Shown here: positions 52,165 to 61,055 of the stretch, in pieces
Numbering within the stretch: position 1 is the first letter of the stretch
How the letters are laid out: each line of letters starts with the position of its first letter
Origin: Dokdonia sp.
GTDB lineage: Bacteria > Bacteroidota > Bacteroidia > Flavobacteriales > Flavobacteriaceae
Assembly (NCBI GenBank): GCA_020630915.1
Contig: JAHDIF010000001.1
Span: 1 to 64,000, forward strand
Length of the DNA: 64,000 bases
Direction: 5' to 3'
Translations under genes and position numbers: made by a program
Notes under the pieces: model-generated
What the model saw: only the letters and a program-made list of their open reading frames with translations
The model's database searches: none
Told to the model about the DNA's origin: nothing

Positions 52165-53269
52165 TTATAACTGGGGTTGCATACATTTTTAAGAAACTCA
52201 CATGAGCCATTTCATCGTTCACATCTATGCGTCGTTCTAACCTGCGGTCAAACTGGCGAAGTTCTAACGCATCATAATGCTCTTGGTACTTTGTCACATT
52301 ATGCAATTTATCATAGGCGATATAATTAGAAGGCCACAATTTATAATGAGAATGTATTTTTTGATCTATCGCTTTCGCGAAAGCTTGTAAACGCTCATTT
52401 TCACTTCCTTTCTCATCTAGTATATCATATGCTTCTTCCTCAAACGGTGCAATGGCAATATGTATTCTTTTTTTAAACCCTAGTGCTCCTTTAAGGATAC
52501 TGTTAAAATCTTCATTTGGCGTTTTTACATAAGGTATATGACGCTGTTTTGCGATGAGTTCTGGAACCTTGAGAATATCTGTAGGATCATACTCATAAGA
52601 AATACTTACAGGAACAATGCGCAGTGATTTCAAATAATCTTTGAGAGAGCTATCTCCCTTTGCCATTGCAAGCATTTTTAACACCCCTTGTTGGGTTTGA
52701 TCATTCCCATCTTTAGTGCGCCCCTCTCGTTGTGCAATCCATACAGATCTGCCGCTTGTATGTAGGTCACGCATATACTGAGAAAGTACTTTAGAACTTT
52801 GTAACATATCACGAGGCGCCAACCCGCGCTGAACCAAAAAGTTACGATTAAGTTTAGAAAGTTCCATAAGAAAATCTTTCTGCACTAAATTGTCTCCTAT
52901 AGCACTTGCTGTCATTACCTTATTATGATCGTAGAGCGCTACATTTAATAGCGAGGTGTCAAGTACAATATCTCTGTGATTAGATATAAAAAGATACGAA
53001 CTTTTATTATCCAACTTATCAAAACCAGAATAACTAAAACCATCACTACTCTTGAGCAATAGGTTACGTACAGATTTATAAATAACCAGTGTTTGAAAAT
53101 CGTAGATGGAGGTACATCTATCTAGTACTTCCTCTATCGCTTCTTCTGTTTTACTTGGGAATGTAAATTGCAGTAACACCTTAAAATAAGGATGCTTAGA
53201 AGCGTGTTTAAGCGCTTGGTGAACTTCCTCATCATGATAAGGACGTATATGATCTACCTGTGAAGCCAA
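52142..53269 (-). CDS. Glycerol-phosphate acyltransferase-like protein
   Basis: A 375-aa protein of the PlsB/PlsC acyltransferase superfamily. The acyl-transfer motif reads SNHRDIVLDTSLL (about 93-105); the His-Asp spacing is five residues rather than the usual four, or the Asp next to His-Arg takes part. VWIAQREGRTKDGNDQTQQGVLKML (about 175-200) matches motif III (the EGRT box). It likely adds acyl chains to a glycerolipid precursor. Palindrome copy 11 is in frame (AFAKA, about 296-300). Confidence 0.82.
   Translation of the reverse strand: MASQVDHIRPYHDEEVHQALKHASKHPYFKVLLQFTFPSKTEEAIEEVLDRCTSIYDFQTLVIYKSVRNLLLKSSDGFSYSGFDKLDNKSSYLFISNHRDIVLDTSLLNVALYDHNKVMTASAIGDNLVQKDFLMELSKLNRNFLVQRGLAPRDMLQSSKVLSQYMRDLHTSGRSVWIAQREGRTKDGNDQTQQGVLKMLAMAKGDSSLKDYLKSLRIVPVSISYEYDPTDILKVPELIAKQRHIPYVKTPNEDFNSILKGALGFKKRIHIAIAPFEEEAYDILDEKGSENERLQAFAKAIDQKIHSHYKLWPSNYIAYDKLHNVTKYQEHYDALELRQFDRRLERRIDVNDEMAHVSFLKMYATPVINDEQNDR
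52371..52384. repeat. Dispersed palindrome copy 11 (in gene)
   Basis: Exact GCTTTCGCGAAAGC within the acyltransferase gene, read as AFAKA. Confidence 0.95.
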
Positions 53270-53316
53270 GACTATTTTTTAATAACCAAAGCAAATGTGC
53301 AAAAATTCTAGGAGTT

Positions 53317-54084
53317 TTACTCAAAAACAGCAAGCGCATTTGCAGAAGTAATTTGGGCTATTTCTGCCAAACTCCTATTATAAATAGTGGCCAACTTTTC
53401 TGCAACTAAAACTAGATAGCTACTTTCATTGCGTTTTCCCCGGTACGGCACTGGACTAAGATAGGGCGCATCTGTTTCCAACACTATATGTTCTAAAGAT
53501 ATTTCTGCAAGAAATTGATCAATCTTACCATTCTTAAATGTGGCTACTCCCCCTATTCCTAATTTCATATTATAAGAAATGGCTTTAAAAGCCTCCTCCT
53601 TTGTTCCCGTAAAACAATGAAAAATCCCAAAAAGCTCTTCTCCTTTTTCAGATTCTAACACTTCAAAAACCTCATCAAAAGCATCACGGCAATGTATTAC
53701 TATTGGGAGCTTGTATTTTTTAGCCAGCTGTATTTGAGTTCTAAAGGCCTGCTGCTGGAGTGCAAGCGTACTTTTATCCCAGTATAAATCAATCCCTATC
53801 TCTCCTATTGCCACAAAAGATCGTTGTTCAAGTTGTGCTATCACGTGAGCCATCTCTTCCTTGTAACTTTCGGACTTCACATGAGTAGGGTGTAACCCCA
53901 TCATAAGACGCATACGATCTGGATACATTTTTTCTAGAGAAAACATGCGTTCTGTATACTCAGAGTCTATCGCAGGAATATAAAAAGTTTGTACTCCAGC
54001 ATCTATAGCTCGTTGTATAATTACATCTTGATCTTCATCAAATGCTTCACTGTATAAATGGGTATGGGTGTCTATCAATTGCAT
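53317..54084 (-). CDS. tatD: TatD-family metal-dependent DNase
   Basis: A 255-aa hydrolase from the start MQLIDTHTHLYSEAFD; the frame extends 17 codons further without family similarity. Metal ligands: THTH, GEIGIDLYWD (Glu), IHCRDAFDE (His), FHCFTG (His) and LETDAPYLSP (Asp). Such enzymes are 3'-5' exonucleases or deacylases on D-aminoacyl-tRNA. The chosen start lies 71 bp from the divergent protease gene. Confidence 0.94.
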   Translation of the reverse strand: MQLIDTHTHLYSEAFDEDQDVIIQRAIDAGVQTFYIPAIDSEYTERMFSLEKMYPDRMRLMMGLHPTHVKSESYKEEMAHVIAQLEQRSFVAIGEIGIDLYWDKSTLALQQQAFRTQIQLAKKYKLPIVIHCRDAFDEVFEVLESEKGEELFGIFHCFTGTKEEAFKAISYNMKLGIGGVATFKNGKIDQFLAEISLEHIVLETDAPYLSPVPYRGKRNESSYLVLVAEKLATIYNRSLAEIAQITSANALAVFE

Positions 54085-54155
54085 TATGCAAAAATATGAG
54101 GTATTACGCTTCCGCAAAAACAAAACCCACCTCACTTTCTTACTTTTGCGGTACT

Positions 54156-54617
54156 ATGGGAAGTCTTCGAGAATTTTTACTGGAAAAAGGGTATACAAGA
54201 ATTAAGCTAAAGGCAACGCCCACAAATCACCTAGAGCTTAAGGCTAGTATTAATGGTATCAAAGGTTTATTTATTCTTGATACAGGTGCTTCTAGTTCTT
54301 GCATAGGATTAGAATATGTAGACCACTTCAAACTCCTTAGTGAAGACAGTGAAGTGCTGGCTGCTGGAGCCGGCGCAACAGATATGATAACTCGGTTATC
54401 TAAACACAATACCGTAAAAATTAGTACTTGGAAAAGAGAAGGAATTGATATTGTTCTTTTTGACCTTACTCACGTAAACACCGCCCTAGAAAATCACAAA
54501 GCACAACCCATTCACGGCATATTGGGAGCAGATATTTTAAATCTAGGTAAAGGTGTGATAGACTACCAGTATAACTGTTTGTATCTCAAGAATAAAAAAC
54601 AAAAGCGCCCAACCTAA
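54156..54617 (+). CDS. Retropepsin-like aspartic protease
   Basis: A 153-aa protein from ATG 54156; the frame extends 38 codons upstream over the tatD start, but family similarity begins here. GLFILDTGASSSCIG gives the DTG active-site motif; the second half holds LGADILNLGKGVIDY, the flap-to-C-terminal pattern of clan AA proteases. One DTG means it must dimerize. No signal peptide. A cytosolic protease or peptide-binding protein; substrate unknown. Confidence 0.87.
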   Translation: MGSLREFLLEKGYTRIKLKATPTNHLELKASINGIKGLFILDTGASSSCIGLEYVDHFKLLSEDSEVLAAGAGATDMITRLSKHNTVKISTWKREGIDIVLFDLTHVNTALENHKAQPIHGILGADILNLGKGVIDYQYNCLYLKNKKQKRPT

Positions 54618-54632
54618 TTGATTGGGCGCTTT
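54602..54632. terminator. Bidirectional terminator between the protease gene and sucB
   Basis: AAAGCGCCCAA (54602-54612) and TTGGGCGCTTT (54622-54632) pair perfectly; the stem overlaps the protease stop codon. Confidence 0.85.
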
Positions 54633-54652
54633 ATATGATTTGTAACGCTGGA

Positions 54653-55864
54653 TTACATTTCTAAAGCTTTCTTAGGATCGCCATTCATTAATAAATTTAT
54701 AGGATCTTCTAATGCTTCTTTTACAGCTACTAAGAATCCTACAGATTCTTTACCATCAATAATACGGTGATCGTATGATAACGCCACAAACATTATAGGT
54801 GCAATGACCACTTGTCCGTCTATGGCTACAGGACGCTGGACGATATTGTGCATTCCTAAAATACCTGATTGTGGTGGATTAATAATAGGGGTAGATAACA
54901 TAGATCCAAATACTCCTCCATTAGAAATGGTAAATGTTCCTCCTGTCATCTCGTCTACCGTAATCTTTCCATCACGAGCTCGTATCGCAAGGCGCTTTAC
55001 TTCGCTCTCCACTCCTCTAAAAGAAAGGTTCTCTGCATTACGAATTACAGGCACCATCAATCCTTTAGGGCCTGAAACGGCAATAGAAATATCTTTATAA
55101 TCAAAGGTAAGCATCTCCTTACCATCTATCATACTGTTTACAGCAGGATACATTTCTAGTGCTCTCACAACAGCTAGCGTAAAGAAGGACATAAATCCTA
55201 AGCTCACACCGTGCTTTGCTTTAAAATCTTCTTTGTATTGTTTACGCAAGTCAAAGATAGGCTGCATATTCACCTCGTTAAAGGTGGTAAGCATAGCCGT
55301 AGTATTCTTAGCCTCGACCAAACGCTCTGCCACTTTACGACGCAACATAGATAGTTTTGTACGACTTTCTCCTCTTGTTCCAGGGCCTGGTGTTCCCATA
55401 GAAGGTTGTGCTTGTACTGCATCTTCCTTAGTCACACGACCATCTCTCCCAGTACCCGTAACTTGACTTGCAGTCATTCCTTTTTCATCAAGGATTTTCT
55501 TTGCAGCAGGACTTGGTGTTCCAGAAGCATAGGTTTTTGCAGCTGGCGCTTCTACTTTAGGAGCAGGTGCCGCTTTTTCTTCAGTCTTAGGAGCTTTGTC
55601 CTTTTTTCTATTTCCTTCAGGGGCCTTTGCAGATGTATCTATAAGACATACCACCGCACCTACTTCTACAGCATCGCCTTCTTCTGCTTTGAGGGTAATC
55701 ACTCCACTCATTTCTGCAGGAAGCTCAAGAGTAGCTTTATCGCTATCTACTTCGGCAATTGCCTGATCTTTTTCTACATAATCGCCGTCTTGTACAAGCC
55801 ATTCTGCAATTTCTACTTCGGTGATGGATTCTCCCGGTGAAGGGACTTTCATTTCTAAAACCAT
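54653..55864 (-). CDS. sucB: 2-oxoglutarate dehydrogenase E2 (succinyltransferase)
   Basis: A 403-aa subunit of the TCA-cycle complex. Lipoyl domain (about 1-77) with the lipoylated Lys 43 in [12 protein letters not shown], an Ala/Pro/Lys-rich linker, the E1/E3-binding domain ([37 protein letters not shown]), and the catalytic domain ending [16 protein letters not shown] with the His-Asp pair. Next to sucA in the usual order A then B on the minus strand. Confidence 0.97.
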   Translation of the reverse strand: MVLEMKVPSPGESITEVEIAEWLVQDGDYVEKDQAIAEVDSDKATLELPAEMSGVITLKAEEGDAVEVGAVVCLIDTSAKAPEGNRKKDKAPKTEEKAAPAPKVEAPAAKTYASGTPSPAAKKILDEKGMTASQVTGTGRDGRVTKEDAVQAQPSMGTPGPGTRGESRTKLSMLRRKVAERLVEAKNTTAMLTTFNEVNMQPIFDLRKQYKEDFKAKHGVSLGFMSFFTLAVVRALEMYPAVNSMIDGKEMLTFDYKDISIAVSGPKGLMVPVIRNAENLSFRGVESEVKRLAIRARDGKITVDEMTGGTFTISNGGVFGSMLSTPIINPPQSGILGMHNIVQRPVAIDGQVVIAPIMFVALSYDHRIIDGKESVGFLVAVKEALEDPINLLMNGDPKKALEM

Positions 55865-55879
55865 AGTTGTTCTAATTAC

Positions 55880-55893
55880 GCTTTCGCGAAAGC
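55880..55893. repeat. Dispersed palindrome copy 12
   Basis: Exact GCTTTCGCGAAAGC in the 65-bp gap between sucA stop and sucB start; it could form a hairpin within the operon transcript. Confidence 0.95.
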
Positions 55894-55929
55894 GGACTCA
55901 TTAACATCCGCATCAAATTGATTATTTAT

Positions 55930-58677
55930 TTAGTTCTTTGGCGTTTCAAAAACGCTATCAATTACTTTTTTATGTCTTGCTTTAGAGCGCGTGCTACTTC
56001 CTGCAGCAGGCGAACTATATACGTGACGTGAGGCTATACGTAGCTTCACTTGATCAAAATTCATAAGCATGTATCCCCAAGCTCCCATATTGCGAGGCTC
56101 TTCTTGCGCCCATACAAAATCTGTTACATTAGGATAGCTTGCAATAATATCTGCCAGCTGTTTTTGAGGTAATGGAAACAATTGCTCGATACGCACCAAA
56201 GCTACATCTTCTCTTCCATTCTCTCCTCTTCGCTCTAGTAAATCATAATAGAACTTACCTGTACAGAAGACTAAGGAAGTTACCTTTTTCTTATCTACAC
56301 TTGTATCGTCAAATACTTCTTGAAAACTTCCCGTAGCCAGTTCTTCCTTAGTGCTTACCACAAGTGGATGCCTTAACAATGATTTAGGTGTAAATACAAC
56401 AAGTGGCTTTCTAAAGTTCCACTTCATCTGGCGACGCAATAGGTGGAAAAAGTTGGCTGGAGTCGTTACGTCTGCCATCACCATATTATCTGTAGAACAT
56501 AATTGTAGGTAGCGTTCCATTCGAGCACTAGAGTGCTCAGAACCTTGACCTTCGTACCCATGTGGTAATAACATCACGAGACCGTTTTGTGTTTTCCACT
56601 TAGACTCTGCCGCAGAGATATACTGATCTAACATAATCTGGGCACCGTTAGAAAAATCTCCAAATTGTGCTTCCCATATCGTCAATGTTTTAGGCGATGC
56701 CATTGCATATCCATAGTCAAAGCCTACAACTCCATACTCTGAGAGCAGTGAGTTATAAATATCCATCCTTCCAGAAACGTCCAGACGATTGTGGAGATTA
56801 ATCTCTTCTACATCATCCTCTGTCTTAATAATAGCATGACGGTGTGAGAACGTACCTCGCTCTACATCCTGCCCAGAAATACGAACATTAAAGCCTTCTT
56901 CCATTAAACTAGCATAAGCGAGTAATTCTCCCATACCCCAGTCTAACGAATTTTTCTCTGTATACTGTTTATGCCTATCTGCCACGATACGCTGGATCTT
57001 ACGTATAAACTGCTTGTCTTCTGGCAATTTTGTAATTCCATCTGCTAATGCATCGAGCTTTGTGAGATCATATGTAGTATCTATAGGCGTAAGAATATCT
57101 TCTTTACTTCCTAATTCGTATCCTTCCCAATCATCTGCAAGAATTTCTGTAATGACTGTTTTATCTCTTTTACGAGATGCTTCTAGATCTTCTTCTAGAT
57201 CTCCTTTATATTCTTTTTCTAAGTCTTTAACAAAACCAGACTCTATAACACCTTCTTGCAATAAACGCTCTGCATAAATATCTCTAGGATTTTTATGTTT
57301 CTTGATCGCTTTGTACAATTTAGGTTGTGTAAACATAGGCTCATCACCTTCATTATGTCCATACTTACGATATCCTAGAATATCTATAAAGACATCTCTG
57401 CCAAACTCCATTCTAAAGTCTAAAGCAAAATGAAATGCGTGGCACACGGCCTCTACATCATCTGCATTTACATGAAGTACTGGAGATAGTGTTACCTTAC
57501 CTACATCTGTACTGTAGGTAGATGACCTTGCATCCAGATAATTGGTCGTAAACCCAACTTGATTATTTGCTACAATGTGTATGGTTCCTCCTGTACGATA
57601 GCCATCCAGTTGCGCCATTTGCACAATTTCGTAAGCGATTCCTTGTCCTGCGATAGCGGCATCTCCGTGTATGGCAATAGGAAGAATTTTTTTCTCGTCA
57701 CCTCCTAATTGATTATCAATTTTAGCACGTGACATTCCTTCTATAACAGCCCCTACAGTTTCTAAGTGTGATGGGTTGGGTGCTAGATCCATACGGATTT
57801 TATGACCTTTATCGCTTTCGCGAAAGCTCGTCCATCCCATATGATATTTTACATCTCCGTCAAAAAGTTCGTCCTCATCGTACTCTTTTCCATCAAATTC
57901 TGAGAAAATAGCTTCTGGAGACTTTCCAAAAATATTAGCTAGTACATTAAGACGACCTCTATGGGCCATCCCTAATATGAATTGCTCAATCCCTTTTTCT
58001 GAACCACGCTCTATAAGTGCATCTAGTCCAGGTATCATAGCATCTAGCCCTTCTACAGAGAAACGTTTTTGCCCTACATATTTAGAGTGCAAAAAGGTTT
58101 CGAAAGAAACGGCTTGATTTAATTTTTTAAGAATATGCTTTTTCTCCTCAGGCTCAAAGCTTGGGTGATTATCATTCTTGTTCAACCAATCTTGAATCCA
58201 TTGTCTGCGTTCAGGATTACGAATGTACATATACTCTATACCTATGGCATCACAATAGATGGCTTCTAGGTGACGGCGTATTTCGCGTAAGCTCGTTTTG
58301 CCTAATCCTAAAATAGAGCCTGCTTCAAATTGTTTGTCCAGATCTGCTTCTTCCAACCCAAAGTTTGCAATCTCTAAAGTAGGCACATATTTGCGACGTG
58401 CACGTACGGGATTTGTTTTTGTAAACAGGTGACCACGGGTACGATATCCGTCAATGAGTTTTACTACTTGAAATTCTTTTTGAACAGCTTCAGGAATTAC
58501 TGGCACACCCCCCATTTCACTAGAAACGGCCTCGCTACTTTCCATCCCAAAGTCAAAACCTTGAAAAAAAGCGCGCCAGCTAGGTTCTACACTATCTGGA
58601 TTTAGTAAATATTGATCGTAAAGTTCAGCAAAATATGCTGTATGTGCTGCATTTAAAAATGAAAATCTATCCATCAT
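55930..58677 (-). CDS. sucA: 2-oxoglutarate dehydrogenase E1
   Basis: A 915-aa thiamine-diphosphate enzyme decarboxylating 2-oxoglutarate. N-terminus FLNAAHTAYFAELYDQYLLNPDSVEPSWRAFFQGF (E1 assembly arm), FILGMAHRGRLNVLANIFGK, GDAAIAGQGIAYE with TPP-binding VANNQVGFTTN after it, and a C-terminal transketolase-like half (HSSARMERYLQL, WAQEEPRNMGAWGYM). Full length. Palindrome copy 13 is in frame (SFRES, about 281-285). Confidence 0.97.
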   Translation of the reverse strand: MMDRFSFLNAAHTAYFAELYDQYLLNPDSVEPSWRAFFQGFDFGMESSEAVSSEMGGVPVIPEAVQKEFQVVKLIDGYRTRGHLFTKTNPVRARRKYVPTLEIANFGLEEADLDKQFEAGSILGLGKTSLREIRRHLEAIYCDAIGIEYMYIRNPERRQWIQDWLNKNDNHPSFEPEEKKHILKKLNQAVSFETFLHSKYVGQKRFSVEGLDAMIPGLDALIERGSEKGIEQFILGMAHRGRLNVLANIFGKSPEAIFSEFDGKEYDEDELFDGDVKYHMGWTSFRESDKGHKIRMDLAPNPSHLETVGAVIEGMSRAKIDNQLGGDEKKILPIAIHGDAAIAGQGIAYEIVQMAQLDGYRTGGTIHIVANNQVGFTTNYLDARSSTYSTDVGKVTLSPVLHVNADDVEAVCHAFHFALDFRMEFGRDVFIDILGYRKYGHNEGDEPMFTQPKLYKAIKKHKNPRDIYAERLLQEGVIESGFVKDLEKEYKGDLEEDLEASRKRDKTVITEILADDWEGYELGSKEDILTPIDTTYDLTKLDALADGITKLPEDKQFIRKIQRIVADRHKQYTEKNSLDWGMGELLAYASLMEEGFNVRISGQDVERGTFSHRHAIIKTEDDVEEINLHNRLDVSGRMDIYNSLLSEYGVVGFDYGYAMASPKTLTIWEAQFGDFSNGAQIMLDQYISAAESKWKTQNGLVMLLPHGYEGQGSEHSSARMERYLQLCSTDNMVMADVTTPANFFHLLRRQMKWNFRKPLVVFTPKSLLRHPLVVSTKEELATGSFQEVFDDTSVDKKKVTSLVFCTGKFYYDLLERRGENGREDVALVRIEQLFPLPQKQLADIIASYPNVTDFVWAQEEPRNMGAWGYMLMNFDQVKLRIASRHVYSSPAAGSSTRSKARHKKVIDSVFETPKN
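57824..57837. repeat. Dispersed palindrome copy 13 (in sucA)
   Basis: Exact GCTTTCGCGAAAGC in sucA, read as FRES between WTSF-type and DKGHK residues. Confidence 0.95.
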
Positions 58678-58784
58678 AGGTAAAAATAGTCGGTCAAGTG
58701 ACCTTGCTACTACAAAAATACGACTTTTAAGATTTTAGGATATAGTTTTCCTATATTTATAACAGATAATTAGTATTCTATCTT

Positions 58785-59327
58785 ATGAAAATGATCACTC
58801 GTACCTATCCGTTTTTAATTTTAATTGCAATTTTGTTTTTTTCGCCAACAGCTATGGCTCAAGAAGAACCGATAAAACCCAAAAGTGACTTCTGGAAAAA
58901 AGTACGTTTTGGTGGTGGACTAGGGCTTAATTTTGGGAACAATGTTACTAATATTAGTGTTGCTCCTAGTGCACTGTACCAACCTAACCAATATGTAGCT
59001 TTTGGTCCAGGTTTAAATTATACCTATCAAAGGTTTGCAGATACTCGCACAACGCTTATCGGAGGAAGTGCCATAATACTAGCTAATCCATTAGATTTTC
59101 TACAATTGTCTGGAGAATTTGAGCAATTACGAGTGAGTCAGTCTTTTGATGGAGGTTCTGACCCAGAACCGTTTTGGAACACTGCACTGTTTTTAGGTGG
59201 AGGTTATCGCCTCAATATAGGCGGCAATAGTCTAGGCGCCGTGGGAGTGCGCTACAATGTACTTTTTAAAGAGGCAGACGGTATTTACAATACGGCCTGG
59301 CAGCCTTTTGTAAGGGTGTATTTTTAA
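58785..59327 (+). CDS. Small outer-membrane barrel-like protein
   Basis: A 180-aa exported protein. Signal MKMITRTYPFLILIAILFFSPTAMAQEE; then strands such as VRFGGGLGLNFGNNVTNISVAPSALYQ, YVAFGPGLNYTYQRF, TALFLGGGYRLNIGG and GVRYNVLF, ending WQPFVRVYF with a terminal Phe. It looks like a small beta-barrel. No known role. Its stop overlaps the convergent synthetase gene by 4 bp. Confidence 0.8.
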   Translation: MKMITRTYPFLILIAILFFSPTAMAQEEPIKPKSDFWKKVRFGGGLGLNFGNNVTNISVAPSALYQPNQYVAFGPGLNYTYQRFADTRTTLIGGSAIILANPLDFLQLSGEFEQLRVSQSFDGGSDPEPFWNTALFLGGGYRLNIGGNSLGAVGVRYNVLFKEADGIYNTAWQPFVRVYF

Positions 59328-60298
59328 ACCGTACGCTTCATAAGGCCTAACCCGAACTGGCGTAGCATCTCTTTTTTATCTTCTGAAATAGCAATACGCT
59401 CCAACGACTGAAATGCCTGCTGCGTATATTTTTCCATTTCTTCTTGCGTAGCCTTAGCGGCTCCACTATGGATAAACTGCTGTTTTACCGTTTCTATTTT
59501 TTCTAATGGATCCTTTGGCGCAATAGAAAAAAGATGCTCTAATTGTTGCGCCTCATCCTGAGCAGATTTTTGTAAGGCAGTTAAGTATAAAAATGTCTTT
59601 TTATTCTCAATAATATCACCTCCCACTTGTTTCCCAAAGGTTTCTGGATCCCCAAAGGCATCTAAATAATCATCCTGCAACTGGAATGCAATTCCTAAAT
59701 CACGACCATAACTATACAGTCCTTCTTGACATTCTTTAGTAGCTCCAGCAACAATTCCTCCCATTTTCAAGGCAGCGCCCACTAAGACAGCAGTTTTATA
59801 CTCAATCATCTTTAAATACTCTGGGATTGTCACATCGTCACGAGTTTCAAAATCCACATCGTATTGCTGTCCTTCACAGACCTCTATGGCTGTTTTAGAA
59901 AAAAGCTTCGCAAGCTCGCGAAAAGTCTCACCCTCATAATTCTCAAAGAGTTGGTATGCTTGTATAAGCATCGCATCTCCAGAGAGAATTCCCGTATTTA
60001 TATCCCATTTTTCGTGTACGGTTTGTTGCCCACGACGCAACGGAGCATCGTCCATAATATCATCGTGCACTAAAGAAAAATTATGAAAAATCTCTATGGC
60101 TAGTGCGGCATCCAAGGCTTTTTCATACGACACATCAAAGAGCTCTGTAGCTAGTAATGTAAGTACAGGACGTAATCGCTTCCCTCCTAATTTTAATATG
60201 TAATCTATAGGCTCATAAAGATTATAAGGCTCCTTAGCTATAGAATTCTTTTCGAGATAATCTATAAATAGAGATGAATATTCGGGCACAGATCGCAT
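59324..60298 (-). CDS. Polyprenyl (isoprenyl) diphosphate synthase
   Basis: A 324-aa trans-prenyltransferase that chains isopentenyl diphosphate units. First Asp-rich motif LVHDDIMDDAPLRRG (about 78-92), GKRLRPVL near 44, and second Asp-rich motif QLQDDYLDAFGD (about 207-218). Product chain length (geranylgeranyl or quinone side chain) cannot be fixed by eye. Full length. Confidence 0.93.
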   Translation of the reverse strand: MRSVPEYSSLFIDYLEKNSIAKEPYNLYEPIDYILKLGGKRLRPVLTLLATELFDVSYEKALDAALAIEIFHNFSLVHDDIMDDAPLRRGQQTVHEKWDINTGILSGDAMLIQAYQLFENYEGETFRELAKLFSKTAIEVCEGQQYDVDFETRDDVTIPEYLKMIEYKTAVLVGAALKMGGIVAGATKECQEGLYSYGRDLGIAFQLQDDYLDAFGDPETFGKQVGGDIIENKKTFLYLTALQKSAQDEAQQLEHLFSIAPKDPLEKIETVKQQFIHSGAAKATQEEMEKYTQQAFQSLERIAISEDKKEMLRQFGLGLMKRTV

Positions 60299-60397
60299 AG
60301 CATACTTTTAGAAATGCAAAAATAAGACTTCCCGTGGTATTGAGAAGTGGTGCGCTTTTGCAAAAGCATAATAACTTGTTAAAAAAATGTAAAAACT

Positions 60398-60429
60398 TAG
60401 GAAACTTTTAGAGTTTCTAAAGTTTCCTA
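60398..60429. promoter_or_regulatory. Likely TetR operator upstream of the efflux operon
   Basis: TAGGAAACTTT (60398-60408) and AAAGTTTCCTA (60419-60429) are perfect 11-bp inverted arms with a 10-bp spacer, ending 2 bp before the -7 box TACTTTTG (60432-60439). A TetR dimer bound here would block transcription of its own operon. Confidence 0.75.
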
Positions 60430-60431
60430 TG

Positions 60432-60439
60432 TACTTTTG
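60432..60439 (+). promoter_or_regulatory. -7 box of the TetR-TolC operon
   Basis: TACTTTTG fits TAnnTTTG. It overlaps an upstream in-frame ATG at 60429, so the true start of the TetR gene is ATG 60450. Confidence 0.55.
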
Positions 60440-60449
60440 TTCAACTTTT

Positions 60450-61055
60450 ATGAAAGACACCATTACTCATACCGCCACAGAATTATTTTTAAATCAAGGA
60501 TTTAAAAGTGTGACGATGGATGACATTGCAAATGAACTTGCTATGTCTAAGAAGACTCTATACCAGCATTATAGCAACAAAGAGACTATTGTTGCAGTAG
60601 TGGTCGATAAACTTTTTGAGAATATTTGCAACGTAATTGATGGTGTTTGCGCCCGTAAACAAAACCCCATAGAAGAGGTGTACGAGATCAAAAAACAAGT
60701 AATGCACCATCTTAAGGATGAGGCATCTGCTCCGATGCATCAACTTCAAAAGTATTACCCTAAAATATACGCATCACTCAAAGCACGTCAGTTTCACTAT
60801 ATGCAAGAATGTGTTGTAGATAATATAAAACGTGGCCTAGAAGAAGGATTATTTAGAGACAATATAGACGTAGATTTTGTAAGCCGCATCTACTTTAATG
60901 GGGTAACGGGGATTAAGGATTCTCAGTTATTTCCTAGTACAATGTTTTCACCCAAAGATCTTTTTGAATCCTTTCTAGAGTACCACTTGCGTGGTATTGT
61001 AACTCCCAAAGGACGTAAAATATTAAACAACCTAATTCATTCAACTCAAGATTAA
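60450..61055 (+). CDS. TetR-family regulator of the efflux operon
   Basis: A 201-aa regulator from MKDTITHTATELFLNQGFKSVTMDDIANELAMSKKTLYQHYSNKETIVAVVVDKL, a full TetR helix-turn-helix (about 1-55). The C-terminal ligand domain is not specific. It is the first gene of a TetR-TolC-MFP operon and very likely its repressor, acting at the inverted repeat just upstream. The stop overlaps the tolC-like ATG by 1 bp. Confidence 0.94.
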   Translation: MKDTITHTATELFLNQGFKSVTMDDIANELAMSKKTLYQHYSNKETIVAVVVDKLFENICNVIDGVCARKQNPIEEVYEIKKQVMHHLKDEASAPMHQLQKYYPKIYASLKARQFHYMQECVVDNIKRGLEEGLFRDNIDVDFVSRIYFNGVTGIKDSQLFPSTMFSPKDLFESFLEYHLRGIVTPKGRKILNNLIHSTQD

